DNA of 35,145 bases from assembly GCA_002255935.1 (NCBI GenBank), contig NKIO01000040.1:1-35145 (forward strand), given 5' to 3'. Shown piece by piece: positions 27,298-34,552 of this stretch. Each line of letters begins with the position of its first letter. Position 1 is the stretch's first letter. Origin of the DNA: Comamonadaceae bacterium PBBC2. GTDB taxonomy: Bacteria; Pseudomonadota; Gammaproteobacteria; Burkholderiales; Burkholderiaceae_C. The notes beneath the pieces are model-generated. The model worked only from the letters and a program-made list of their open reading frames with translations, did not search any database and was not told the origin of the DNA. Position numbers and translations under genes: made by a program.

Positions 27298-27387
27298 GCC
27301 CCATGAAAACGGATGCAAGATCACCCTCTTTTTTGCACCCAATCGGTGCTGGAAGTCACGATCTGATGGCGCTTGATCGAGCGGCTT

Positions 27388-27792
27388 TCAGCGCGACTGT
27401 GCTTTGTTGCCGTAGGGGCAATGGTTGGGGCGAGGCCCGACTTGCGGGTGCAAGCGGCAGGTGTTGGGTCGCTTGTCGTACACGGTGCAGCGGCGCGTTT
27501 TGGCATCCAGAAACTGGCAGTCACCACTGGCGCGGCGTGCCAAGCTGAAGATGCTGTTCTTGAAATTGAAGTGCTCGATCAGGCCCGCTTTGGTCAGGCG
27601 TTTAGCGATTTGCTTGGGCTCGTCGTGTTCTGCCTCGAACGGGTCCACCAGTTCCAGCCGCACCAGGTCCGACAGCTTGACCTCGACAGGCATGGTGCAG
27701 CAGTTGGCAGCACAGGTGTCACACAGGCCGTTTTTGTAACGGGTCCAAGTTTCGCAACGGTCAACGTCGACAACGGCAATGGGGGATCTCAT
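27388..27792 (-). CDS. YkgJ-family cysteine-cluster protein
   Basis: This 134-residue protein carries the cysteine pattern of the YkgJ/UPF0153 family: CDTCAANCC near residue 25, then DCQFLD, RRCTVYDKRPNTCRLHP and a final CPYG. The cysteines probably bind zinc or an iron-sulfur cluster; function is not established. The ATG at 27792 gives MRSPIAVVDVDRCETW. It is the last gene of the (-) operon, 8 bases after the oxidoreductase stop. It converges with the GGDEF-EAL gene across 90 bases. A GCACC/GGTGC hairpin (27335-27349) there has its T-run on the wrong side for a terminator of the (+) gene. Confidence 0.85.
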   Translation of the reverse strand: MRSPIAVVDVDRCETWTRYKNGLCDTCAANCCTMPVEVKLSDLVRLELVDPFEAEHDEPKQIAKRLTKAGLIEHFNFKNSIFSLARRASGDCQFLDAKTRRCTVYDKRPNTCRLHPQVGPRPNHCPYGNKAQSR

Positions 27793-27800
27793 GCCTCGGA

Positions 27801-28835
27801 TTATCCCCGGATGCGCACCGCCAACTTGCCAAACTGCTGGCCGCTGGCCAAACGGTCGAGCGCGGCGTGGATGTCGTCCATGCCGTAGGTGCGTTCAATG
27901 AGCGGCTTGACACCGTGTTGTTCGCAAAACTGTGTGAGTTGATGCAACTCGTTCAAGTTGCCCAAGGTCGAACCCAAAATTTGCAGCTGGCGAATGAACA
28001 CGCGGCGCAAATCGGCCCCGGGTTGGTCGCCCGTGGTGGCGCCACAGGTGACGATGCGACCGCCGCGCACGGCCGATCGCAAGGCGCTGTCCCACACGGC
28101 TTGGCCCACGTTCTCGAACACCACGTCCACCCCGCGCTTGCCCGTCAGGCGCATGACCTCTTGCACCACGTCTTGCTCAGGGCTGTGGATGGCGGCGTCC
28201 GCCCCCAGCGCCAGCGCACGGCCCAGCTTGTCTGGGTGGGTCGAGGTCACGAACACCCTGGCCCCCATGGCTTTGGCCAATTGCAAGCCGGCCAAAGACA
28301 CGCCGCCGCCAATGCCAAAAATCAGCACCGTCTCCCCTGCTTTCAATCGGGCACGGGTGCTCAGCATGCGCCATGCGGTCAGGTGGTTCACGCCCAGCGC
28401 GGCGGCTTCTTCAAATGTCCAGCCACTGGGCATGGGCACCAGGTTGCGGGCCGGCACGCTGATGTACTCCGACAAGGTGCCGTCGCGGTGCTCGCCCAAC
28501 AGGCTCATGCGGGTGCACAGCACCTCTTCGCCGCTTTGGCAAAACTCGCAGGTGCCGCAAGTCACAGCGGGGTAGACCAGCACTTGTTGCCCGATGTGCA
28601 GACCGTGGTCACCCTCGTCCAGCGCCGCGATCACGCCCGCGCCATCGAGCCCCATGGTTTGGGGCAGCGTGTGGGTGATGCCCGCGCCGCTGTCGCGCAT
28701 GTACAGGTCCACCCGGTTGAGCGTGGCGGCGCGCATGCGCACCAACACTTGGCCCGCAGGTCGCTGTGGCATGGGCCGATCGCCCACGGCCACCACGTCG
28801 TTGCCACCGTGACCGGTGAGGTAAACCGCTTTCAT
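27801..28835 (-). CDS. Zinc-type MDR oxidoreductase (quinone oxidoreductase-like)
   Basis: This 344-residue medium-chain dehydrogenase/reductase shows a GroES-like N-terminal domain and a Rossmann domain (LIFGIGGGVSLAGLQLAKAMGA). The structural-zinc motif is complete (CGTCEFCQSGEEVLC, about residues 89-103). The catalytic-zinc ligands look absent: the usual Cys position reads NRVDLY, and the GHE motif reads GLD. It is therefore more likely a quinone/enoyl-type reductase than an alcohol dehydrogenase. The ATG at 28835 follows AAGGA and begins MKAVYLTGHGG; the longer open frame upstream overlaps the methyltransferase gene and is not used. Substrate unknown; linkage with paaZ suggests aromatic-related metabolism. 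Confidence 0.88.
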   Translation of the reverse strand: MKAVYLTGHGGNDVVAVGDRPMPQRPAGQVLVRMRAATLNRVDLYMRDSGAGITHTLPQTMGLDGAGVIAALDEGDHGLHIGQQVLVYPAVTCGTCEFCQSGEEVLCTRMSLLGEHRDGTLSEYISVPARNLVPMPSGWTFEEAAALGVNHLTAWRMLSTRARLKAGETVLIFGIGGGVSLAGLQLAKAMGARVFVTSTHPDKLGRALALGADAAIHSPEQDVVQEVMRLTGKRGVDVVFENVGQAVWDSALRSAVRGGRIVTCGATTGDQPGADLRRVFIRQLQILGSTLGNLNELHQLTQFCEQHGVKPLIERTYGMDDIHAALDRLASGQQFGKLAVRIRG

Positions 28836-28852
28836 CGGGAATCCTTGCGGGT

Positions 28853-29467
28853 TCAGGCCGCCTTGGCCTGTCCCCAGTAATGGAAGGTCATAGGCCGGGG
28901 CCCGGGCAAATAGGCCGAATGCGTGTCGGCAACAAAGCCTGCTTCGGCCAGCAGTTCGGGAATGTCGCGGCCCAAGTGGCAGCCGCCGGCCAAAGGCCCC
29001 CACAAGGGCTGAAGCCGGTCTTGCCACCGACGCACGCTGGCATCGGGCGCGCGGCCATGCTCGCAAAACAGCAGCTGACCGCCCGGCACCAGCACCCGGC
29101 GCATCTCGCGCAGGGCCTGCACCGCATCGGGGATGCTGCACAAGGTGTAGGTGCAGACCACGGTGTCAAAGCTGGCATCGGCCGTGGGCAACTGCTCGGC
29201 CGACAAGCCCATCAGCTCGACTTCAATGCCGGCCTTTTGGCTGCGCTTTTGCGCCAGGCGGTGCATTTGCAAGGCCGGGTCCACGCCCACCAAGCGGGTC
29301 ACGCGGCTGCGGTCGTAAAACGGCAAGTTGCGGCCGGAGCCCATGCCCACTTCAAGCACACGGCCTTGCGCTTGAGGCAGCAATTGCCGACGCTGCTTTT
29401 GCACCATCGGCAGGCCGCAGGCCATGTCGATCATGTAGGGGAGCACCACGCGGTCGTACCAGTTCAT
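28853..29467 (-). CDS. Class I SAM-dependent methyltransferase
   Basis: This 204-residue protein has the SAM-binding motif VLEVGMGSGRNLPFY (about residues 38-52), the acidic strand end GVDPALQMH, and the motif PTADASFDTVVCTYTLCSI. The overall pattern resembles UbiE/COQ5-type and phospholipid N-methyltransferases. The ATG at 29467 has AAGGAG four bases upstream; in-frame upstream sequence overlaps paaZ. It lies 17 bases after paaZ and 17 before the oxidoreductase start, so it is the second gene of the operon. The substrate is not predictable; methyltransferases are not part of the standard phenylacetate pathway. Confidence 0.87.
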   Translation of the reverse strand: MNWYDRVVLPYMIDMACGLPMVQKQRRQLLPQAQGRVLEVGMGSGRNLPFYDRSRVTRLVGVDPALQMHRLAQKRSQKAGIEVELMGLSAEQLPTADASFDTVVCTYTLCSIPDAVQALREMRRVLVPGGQLLFCEHGRAPDASVRRWQDRLQPLWGPLAGGCHLGRDIPELLAEAGFVADTHSAYLPGPRPMTFHYWGQAKAA

Positions 29468-29484
29468 AGCGCTCCTTGAGGGCC

Positions 29485-31530
29485 TCAGCCCTTTTTGGCC
29501 ACCAAGGTCAAGATGTCGTAACTGGCCACCACTTCGCCCAGTTGGTTGGTCACTTCCACGTCCCAAGCCACCACACCTTGGCCCACGCCATTGGCGTCTT
29601 TCTTTTGGCGGTCGATCTTGCGCTTGGCGGTCAAGCGGGCTTGGATGGTGTCGCCAATGCCCACGGGCTTGACGAAGCGCAGGGTGTCCAGGCCGTAGTT
29701 GGCCAGCACCGGACCAGGCGCAGGCGAGACGAACAAACCCGCTGCGGCCGACAACACGAAGTAGCCGTGTGCGATGCGTTTGCCAAACGGCGAATCCTTG
29801 GCGGCGATCTCGTCGAAGTGCATGTAGAAATAGTCGCCCGACAGACCGCCAAAGGCCACGATGTCGGCCTCGCCCACGGTGCGTCGGTGAGTCAGCAGGC
29901 TCTCGCCAATTTGCAGCTCTTCAAAGTAGCGGCGGAAGGGGTGGACTTCGGTCTCGATCAGCTTGGCGCCGCGCATGTACTCGCCCGTCACAGCGGCGAT
30001 CATGGTGGGCGAGCCTTGCAGCGCGGTGCGTTGCATCAGGTGCTTGACGGCGCGGATGCCGCCAAGTTCTTCACCGCCACCAGCGCGGCCAGGGCCGCCG
30101 TGCTTGAGGGGTGGCAAGGGCGAGCCGTGGCCGGTCGATTCGACGGCGGCTTCGCGGTCCAAGATGTGCAGGCGACCATGCAAGGCGGCAGCCACAGGAA
30201 TCACACGGGCCGCGATTTGCGGGTCTTTGGTGACCAGCGTGCCCACCAAACTGCCCTGACCGCGTGCGGCCAGTTGCAGCGCTTCGTCGATGCCGTCGTA
30301 GGGCATGAGGGTGCTCACGGGGCCAAAGGCTTCCACGTCGTGCACGCTGTCGGTGTGCAAAGGTTTTTGGCACAGCAGCAGTGTGGGTTGGAAGAAGGCA
30401 CCGCCTTCAACGCCCTGCCCCACCGGCTTGAAATCGGCACCACCGCCAAACACCAACTCGGCGCTTTGGCGCAGCAGGGCCACGCGCTCGGCCACGTCGG
30501 CCTGCTGCGAATGCGAGGCCAAGGCCCCCATCTTCACGCCCTCCACCGATGGGTCACCCACCACCACTTTGGCCAGACGGGCCTTCAGCTTTTCAGCGAC
30601 GGCGTCGAGGTGCTGGCGCGGCACGATGGCGCGGCGAATGGCCGTGCATTTTTGGCCGGCCTTGACGGTCATTTCGCGGGCGACTTCTTTCACGAACAGG
30701 TCGAATTCTTCGTCGTCAGGCGTCACATCGGGCGCGAGGATGGCGCAGTTGAGCGAGTCGGCCTCGGCGTTGAAAGGGATGCTGTGTTTGACCACATTGG
30801 GGTGCACACGCAGCATGGCCGCGGTGTCGGCAGAGCCGGTGAAGGTCACCACGTCTTGGCCGTTCAAGCGGTCGAGCAAGTCGCCCGTGGAGCCGATCAC
30901 CAGTTGCAAGGCGCCAGCGGGCAAGATGCCCGATTGCGCCACCAAACGCACCATGGCTTCGGTCAGGTAGCTGGTCGACGAGGCAGGTTTGCCGATGCAA
31001 GGCATGCCGGCCAAGAAGCTGGGCGCGAACTTTTCCAAGAGGCCCCAGATGGGGAAGTTGAAGGCGTTGATGTGCACCGCGATGCCGCCACGCGGCACCA
31101 AGATGTGTGTGCCGGCAAAGCCGCCTTTTTTGCCCAGAGGGAAAGCCGGGCCTTCGTGGATCAGGTTGCCGCTGGGCAGCTCGTTGCTGCCCATGCCCGA
31201 GTAGGCGAACAGCGTGCCTGCGCCGCCTTCGATGTCCACCCAGCTGTCGGCGCGGGTGGCACCGGTGTGGGCCGAGATGGCGTACAGCTGCTCTTTGTGC
31301 TCACCCAGGTACTTGGCCAGGGCCTTCAGGCGCTGGGCGCGCTCCTGAAAATCCAGCTTGAGCAAATTGGGCAGACCGACGGTGCGGGCGTGATGCACCG
31401 CGTCGCCAAAATCGATCGCCTCGGCGTGGGTCTGGGCGATGGTTTGGCCGTTGATGGCGCTGCGCAGGGCTTGCGCGCCTTGCTGGCCGATCCATTGGCC
31501 ACCGATGAAACTTTGCAGGACTTGGGACAT
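29485..31530 (-). CDS. paaZ: PaaZ: oxepin-CoA hydrolase / 3-oxo-5,6-dehydrosuberyl-CoA semialdehyde dehydrogenase
   Basis: This 681-residue bifunctional enzyme opens the oxepin-CoA ring in phenylacetate degradation and oxidises the resulting aldehyde with NADP+. The N-terminal aldehyde dehydrogenase domain has the nucleophile Cys295 ([11 protein letters not shown]) and general base Glu256 ([11 protein letters not shown]), the same numbering as E. coli PaaZ. The C-terminal MaoC-like hydratase domain (from about 540) has the dyad Asp566/His571 in [11 protein letters not shown]. Length equals the E. coli enzyme. The ATG at 31530 starts [13 protein letters not shown]. Other paa genes are not in the window. 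A PaaR-like palindrome lies 41 bases upstream. Confidence 0.95.
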   Translation of the reverse strand: MSQVLQSFIGGQWIGQQGAQALRSAINGQTIAQTHAEAIDFGDAVHHARTVGLPNLLKLDFQERAQRLKALAKYLGEHKEQLYAISAHTGATRADSWVDIEGGAGTLFAYSGMGSNELPSGNLIHEGPAFPLGKKGGFAGTHILVPRGGIAVHINAFNFPIWGLLEKFAPSFLAGMPCIGKPASSTSYLTEAMVRLVAQSGILPAGALQLVIGSTGDLLDRLNGQDVVTFTGSADTAAMLRVHPNVVKHSIPFNAEADSLNCAILAPDVTPDDEEFDLFVKEVAREMTVKAGQKCTAIRRAIVPRQHLDAVAEKLKARLAKVVVGDPSVEGVKMGALASHSQQADVAERVALLRQSAELVFGGGADFKPVGQGVEGGAFFQPTLLLCQKPLHTDSVHDVEAFGPVSTLMPYDGIDEALQLAARGQGSLVGTLVTKDPQIAARVIPVAAALHGRLHILDREAAVESTGHGSPLPPLKHGGPGRAGGGEELGGIRAVKHLMQRTALQGSPTMIAAVTGEYMRGAKLIETEVHPFRRYFEELQIGESLLTHRRTVGEADIVAFGGLSGDYFYMHFDEIAAKDSPFGKRIAHGYFVLSAAAGLFVSPAPGPVLANYGLDTLRFVKPVGIGDTIQARLTAKRKIDRQKKDANGVGQGVVAWDVEVTNQLGEVVASYDILTLVAKKG

Positions 31531-31570
31531 GGGAATGCGCTCTCAGAGAAGGTGGAAACTTGGCCGGCAG

Positions 31571-31600
31571 GAATTAACCAACCGAGCGGTCGGGAAATTC
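31571..31600. promoter_or_regulatory. Candidate PaaR operator with -10 box of paaZ
   Basis: A 30-bp imperfect palindrome centred at 31585/31586 matches in 12 of 15 paired positions. Its core is CCAACCG (31578-31584), AG, CGGTCGG (31587-31593), flanked by GAATT and AATTC. PaaR (TetR family) sites in betaproteobacteria have an ACCGACCG-NN-CGGT core as I recall it. TAGAAT on the (-) strand (31602-31597), a plausible -10 for paaZ, overlaps its edge, so binding would block transcription. No clear -35 was found. Confidence 0.6.
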
Positions 31601-31732
31601 TAGTCGCTTTGCGAACGCTCACATCACCTTGTTTTCCCTCAGTGGCTTTGCGCCTGGTTTGCGATGGGCATTGGGGGCTATGGGTGGTGGACAGCGTGTT
31701 GGACGATGGCTTGGGGTGGTGGTTGGCTTGGC

Positions 31733-31988
31733 ATCGCCGAACGAAGTTCAGCTCCTACAAACAGCCGTCTTCGGTCTTCGCTGGACAGGTCTTTGTGGGA
31801 TCCCAACTTTGTTGGGCGATTGCTTGAAGTGGGTGGTCTGCTGGCTATCGCCGAACACAGTTCAGCTCCTACAAACAGCCAACTTTGATTGGTGCGGCAC
31901 TGTCTTTGTGGGAGCCCAACTGTGTTGGGCGATTGTTTGAAGTGGCTGGTCTGCTGGCCATCGCCGAACACAGTTCAGCTCCTACATC
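31733..31988. repeat. BIME-like cluster of five alternating REP-type elements
   Basis: A 29-base element occurs at 31733-31761 (-), 31792-31820 (+), 31847-31875 (-), 31905-31933 (+) and 31960-31988 (-, end diverged). Its (+) form begins TTTGTRGGAGC and ends GGCGAT. The middle is a hairpin; in copy four GCCCAAC, loop TGT, GTTGGGC pair perfectly. Pairs repeat with a period of 113-114 bases, including a conserved tail around TGGTCTGCTGG. The layout resembles Pseudomonas REP/BIME elements (GTGGGAGC...GCGAT). No REP-associated transposase is in the window. Confidence 0.9.
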
Positions 31989-32084
31989 ACGAGCATTGCA
32001 GGCATTCACGGTCACGCTTGCTGATGCTTGATCTCTGGCTCGATGAGCAAGGGTAAACACCAATGCAACCCTTTTGACGCCATC

Positions 32085-32122
32085 TTGCAAAATTAATATG
32101 CATACATACAATATGCATGCAT
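32085..32122 (+). promoter_or_regulatory. Promoter and palindromic operator of the gentisate operon
   Basis: TTGCAA (32085-32090), 16 bases, TACAAT (32107-32112) make a good sigma-70 promoter 38 bases before the hydroxylase ATG. Overlapping it are ATGCATA (32098-32104) and its inverse TATGCAT (32112-32118), seven bases apart. A perfect palindrome ATGCATGCAT lies at 32113-32122. Overlap with the -10 suggests a repressor site, of the kind MarR-type regulators use, but no regulator gene is present here. Confidence 0.55.
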
Positions 32123-32150
32123 TCTTTCAATTCCATCTTGAGGAGACCTC

Positions 32151-33362
32151 ATGAGTTCAGCGCAATCTCAACTCCCCGTCATCGTTGCTGGTGGTGGCAT
32201 TGGTGGCTTGGCCGCTGCCCTTGCTTTGGTGCGCCAGGGCTTTGAAGTCACCGTGCTGGAGCAAGCCCCCGAGATCGGTGAGATCGGCGCGGGCATCCAG
32301 CTGGGCCCCAACGCTTTTCATGCATTCGATGCTTTGGGCATCGGCGACAAAGCGCGTGGCCGTGCGGTTTACACCGATTACATGGTGATGCACGACGCGA
32401 TCGACGAGTACCCAGTGGGCAAGATCCCGACGGACGAGAAATTCCGCCAACGCTTTGGCAACCCCTACGCCGTCATCCACCGCGCCGATGTGCATTTGTC
32501 GCTGCTCGAAGGCGCGGAAGAAACCGGTCGGGTGCAGTTTCACACCAACACCCGCGTGGTGCGCATCGAGCAAGACGACAGCAGCGTGACCGTGTGGGAC
32601 CAAAACGGCAAGGCTTTCAAGGGCTGCGCTTTGGTCGGGGCCGACGGCGTCAAATCTGTGGTGCGCGAACAGTTTGTGGGTGACCCGGCCCGCGTGACCG
32701 GCCATGTGGTCTACCGCGCCGTGGTCGACAAAAAAGACTTCCCAGCCGACCTGCAATGGAACGCCGCGGCAATTTGGGTGGGCCCCAATTGCCACCTGGT
32801 GCACTACCCCCTGCGCGGCGGTGAGCAATACAACGTGGTCGTGACCTTCCACAGCCGCCAGCAAGAGGAATGGGGCGTCACGGACGGCAGCAAAGAAGAA
32901 GTGCAAAGCTACTTCCAGGGCATCTGCCCCAAAGCACGCCAACTGATCGACCTGCCCAAGACCTGGAAGCGCTGGGCCACCGCCGACCGCGAGCCGATTG
33001 GCCAGTGGACCTATGGCCGCGTGACCCTGCTGGGCGACGCGGCCCACCCCACCACGCAGTACATGGCGCAAGGCGCGTGCATGGCGCTGGAAGACGCCGT
33101 CACTTTGGGTGAAGCCCTGCGCACCCACCACAACGATTGGCCCAAGGCTTTGGACATGTACCAGCGCGCCCGCGTGGCCCGCACCGCCCGCATCGTGCTG
33201 TCGAGCCGCGAGATGGGGCGCATCTACCATGCCAAAGGCGTGGAGCGCTTGGTGCGCAATGACCTGTGGCGTGGCCGCAGCCCTGAGCGCTTTTATGATG
33301 CGATGGCGTGGCTTTACGGCTGGAACGTGAGCAACTGCCTCGATGCCGCACAACACTCTTGA
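32151..33362 (+). CDS. mhbM: 3-hydroxybenzoate 6-hydroxylase (FAD monooxygenase)
   Basis: This 403-residue flavoprotein of the salicylate/3-hydroxybenzoate hydroxylase class has the FAD motif VAGGGIGGLAAALALVRQG at residues 11-29, the DG motif ALVGADGVKSVVR near 165, and the FAD ribityl motif VTLLGDAAHPTTQYMAQGA near 292. It hydroxylates 3-hydroxybenzoate to gentisate using NADH and O2. GAGGAG about 5 bases upstream supports the ATG at 32151. Specificity is inferred mainly from the gentisate dioxygenase gene 18 bases downstream; a single-component salicylate 1-hydroxylase would lead to catechol instead. Confidence 0.85.
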   Translation: MSSAQSQLPVIVAGGGIGGLAAALALVRQGFEVTVLEQAPEIGEIGAGIQLGPNAFHAFDALGIGDKARGRAVYTDYMVMHDAIDEYPVGKIPTDEKFRQRFGNPYAVIHRADVHLSLLEGAEETGRVQFHTNTRVVRIEQDDSSVTVWDQNGKAFKGCALVGADGVKSVVREQFVGDPARVTGHVVYRAVVDKKDFPADLQWNAAAIWVGPNCHLVHYPLRGGEQYNVVVTFHSRQQEEWGVTDGSKEEVQSYFQGICPKARQLIDLPKTWKRWATADREPIGQWTYGRVTLLGDAAHPTTQYMAQGACMALEDAVTLGEALRTHHNDWPKALDMYQRARVARTARIVLSSREMGRIYHAKGVERLVRNDLWRGRSPERFYDAMAWLYGWNVSNCLDAAQHS

Positions 33363-33380
33363 TTGCACGGAGACCAGAAC

Positions 33381-34418
33381 ATGAACGACCTCGGACGACT
33401 CGAAGACCTGCCCCCAGACTATGTGCAAGACCTGCGCCAGCTGAACCTGGTGCCGCTGTGGCCCAGCCTGCGCGGCGTGTTGCCACCCAAGGTGCCCACG
33501 CGTCAGACCCAGCCCACTTGCTGGGCTTACCAAGACATCAAGCCCCTGTTGCTCAAAGCGGGCGAATTGACCCCGATTGAAAAAGCCGAGCGCCGCGTGC
33601 TGGTGCTGGCCAACCCTGGACACGGGCTGGACAAAATGCAGGCCTCTGCCGCCATGTACCTGGGCATGCAACTGCTCATGCCCGGCGAGTGGGCCCCCAG
33701 CCACCGCCACACGCCCAACGCGGTGCGCATGGTCGTCGAGGGCGAAGGCGCCTGGACCACGGTGGACGGCGAGAAGTGCCCCATGAGCCGGGGTGATTTG
33801 ATCTTGACGCCCACCGGCCTGTGGCACGAGCACGGCCACGACGGCACCGACCCGGTCATTTGGCTGGATGTGCTGGACCTGCCCTTGGTCTATTACATGG
33901 AGGCCAGCTACCACATCAACGGCGACCGCCAGACCGCACAGCCGGGCCGCAGCGACCAGCAATACGCCCGTGGCGGCGTGGTGCCCTCGCATGTGTTTGA
34001 CCGCAGCAAAAAGGCTTACCCCATGCTGCGCTACGCTTGGAAAGACGCCAAGGCAGCGCTTGAGTCGCTGGCCGCTGACGATGCGGGTTTGGAGCAGGTG
34101 CAAGTGACCTACACCAACCCCGAAACCGGTGGCGATGCGGAAAACATCTTGGGCTTTTACGCCCTGATGCTGCGCCCTGGCCAGAGCTTGCGCCTGCCTG
34201 CGCGCTCACCCGCGCAAGTGTTCCATGTGATCGAAGGCGCGGTGCAAGCCCAAATCGTGGCCAGCACCTTCACCCTGCTGGAGGCCGACACCTGCTGCGC
34301 CCCCGGCTACGAAGCCGTGACGCTGAAGAACCTGAACGCCAACCAACCCGCCTTCGTGTTCATCGCCGACGAATCGCCCTTGCACCGCAAGCTGGGCGTC
34401 TACGAGAACCGAGGCTGA
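33381..34418 (+). CDS. gtdA: Gentisate 1,2-dioxygenase
   Basis: This 345-residue bicupin enzyme cleaves gentisate with O2 to maleylpyruvate using Fe(II). The N-terminal cupin carries the metal site in SHRHTPNAVRMVVEGEG (about residues 107-123) and GLWHEHGHDG (about 150-160). A second cupin-like domain follows (PARSPAQVFHVIEGAVQAQI). The ATG at 33381 follows GGAGA and starts MNDLGRLEDLPPDY; the in-frame TTG at 33363 is less likely. It is the middle gene of the gentisate operon. A pair of REP-like elements lies between it and the next gene. Confidence 0.94.
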   Translation: MNDLGRLEDLPPDYVQDLRQLNLVPLWPSLRGVLPPKVPTRQTQPTCWAYQDIKPLLLKAGELTPIEKAERRVLVLANPGHGLDKMQASAAMYLGMQLLMPGEWAPSHRHTPNAVRMVVEGEGAWTTVDGEKCPMSRGDLILTPTGLWHEHGHDGTDPVIWLDVLDLPLVYYMEASYHINGDRQTAQPGRSDQQYARGGVVPSHVFDRSKKAYPMLRYAWKDAKAALESLAADDAGLEQVQVTYTNPETGGDAENILGFYALMLRPGQSLRLPARSPAQVFHVIEGAVQAQIVASTFTLLEADTCCAPGYEAVTLKNLNANQPAFVFIADESPLHRKLGVYENRG

Positions 34419-34424
34419 ACACGA

Positions 34425-34506
34425 TTTGTGGGAGCTGAACTGTGTTCGGCGATTTTCAATGCCACCTCTGCACCAACCATCGCCCAACAAGTTGAGCTCC
34501 CACAAA
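34425..34506. repeat. Convergent pair of REP-like elements
   Basis: A (+) copy at 34425-34453 and a (-) copy at 34479-34506 of the same family as the 31733-31988 cluster face each other 25 bases apart. They can form two small hairpins or one long stem. They lie inside the gentisate operon, 7 bases after the dioxygenase stop and 46 bases before the next ATG. Confidence 0.88.
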
Positions 34507-34552
34507 AGACACAACAGCACAACAACCCATCAACCCCCTCCCCCACTCTCCT

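Larger units (their letters stand above)
31531..32150. other. Divergent intergenic region paaZ / 3-hydroxybenzoate 6-hydroxylase
   Basis: This 620-base gap contains no supported gene. From left to right it holds the paaZ promoter with a PaaR-like palindrome (31571-31600), about 130 bases without recognisable features, five alternating REP-like hairpins (31733-31988), and the promoter/operator of the gentisate operon (32085-32122). Confidence 0.8.

Noticed and set aside
27335..27349. Terminator between the GGDEF-EAL gene and ykgJ
   Set aside because: The GCACC/GGTGC stem is short and its T-run precedes rather than follows it on the (+) strand; on the (-) strand an A-run follows.
29476..31827. 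783-residue open frame on the (+) strand opposite paaZ
   Set aside because: It mirrors the paaZ codon pattern on the other strand, is rich in His/Gly/Ala/Gln with no domain logic, and paaZ itself is complete with catalytic residues.
32157..34103. 648-residue (-) strand frame across the hydroxylase and dioxygenase genes
   Set aside because: It spans two unrelated genes and their boundary, which a real antisense gene would be unlikely to do by design; both sense genes are certain.
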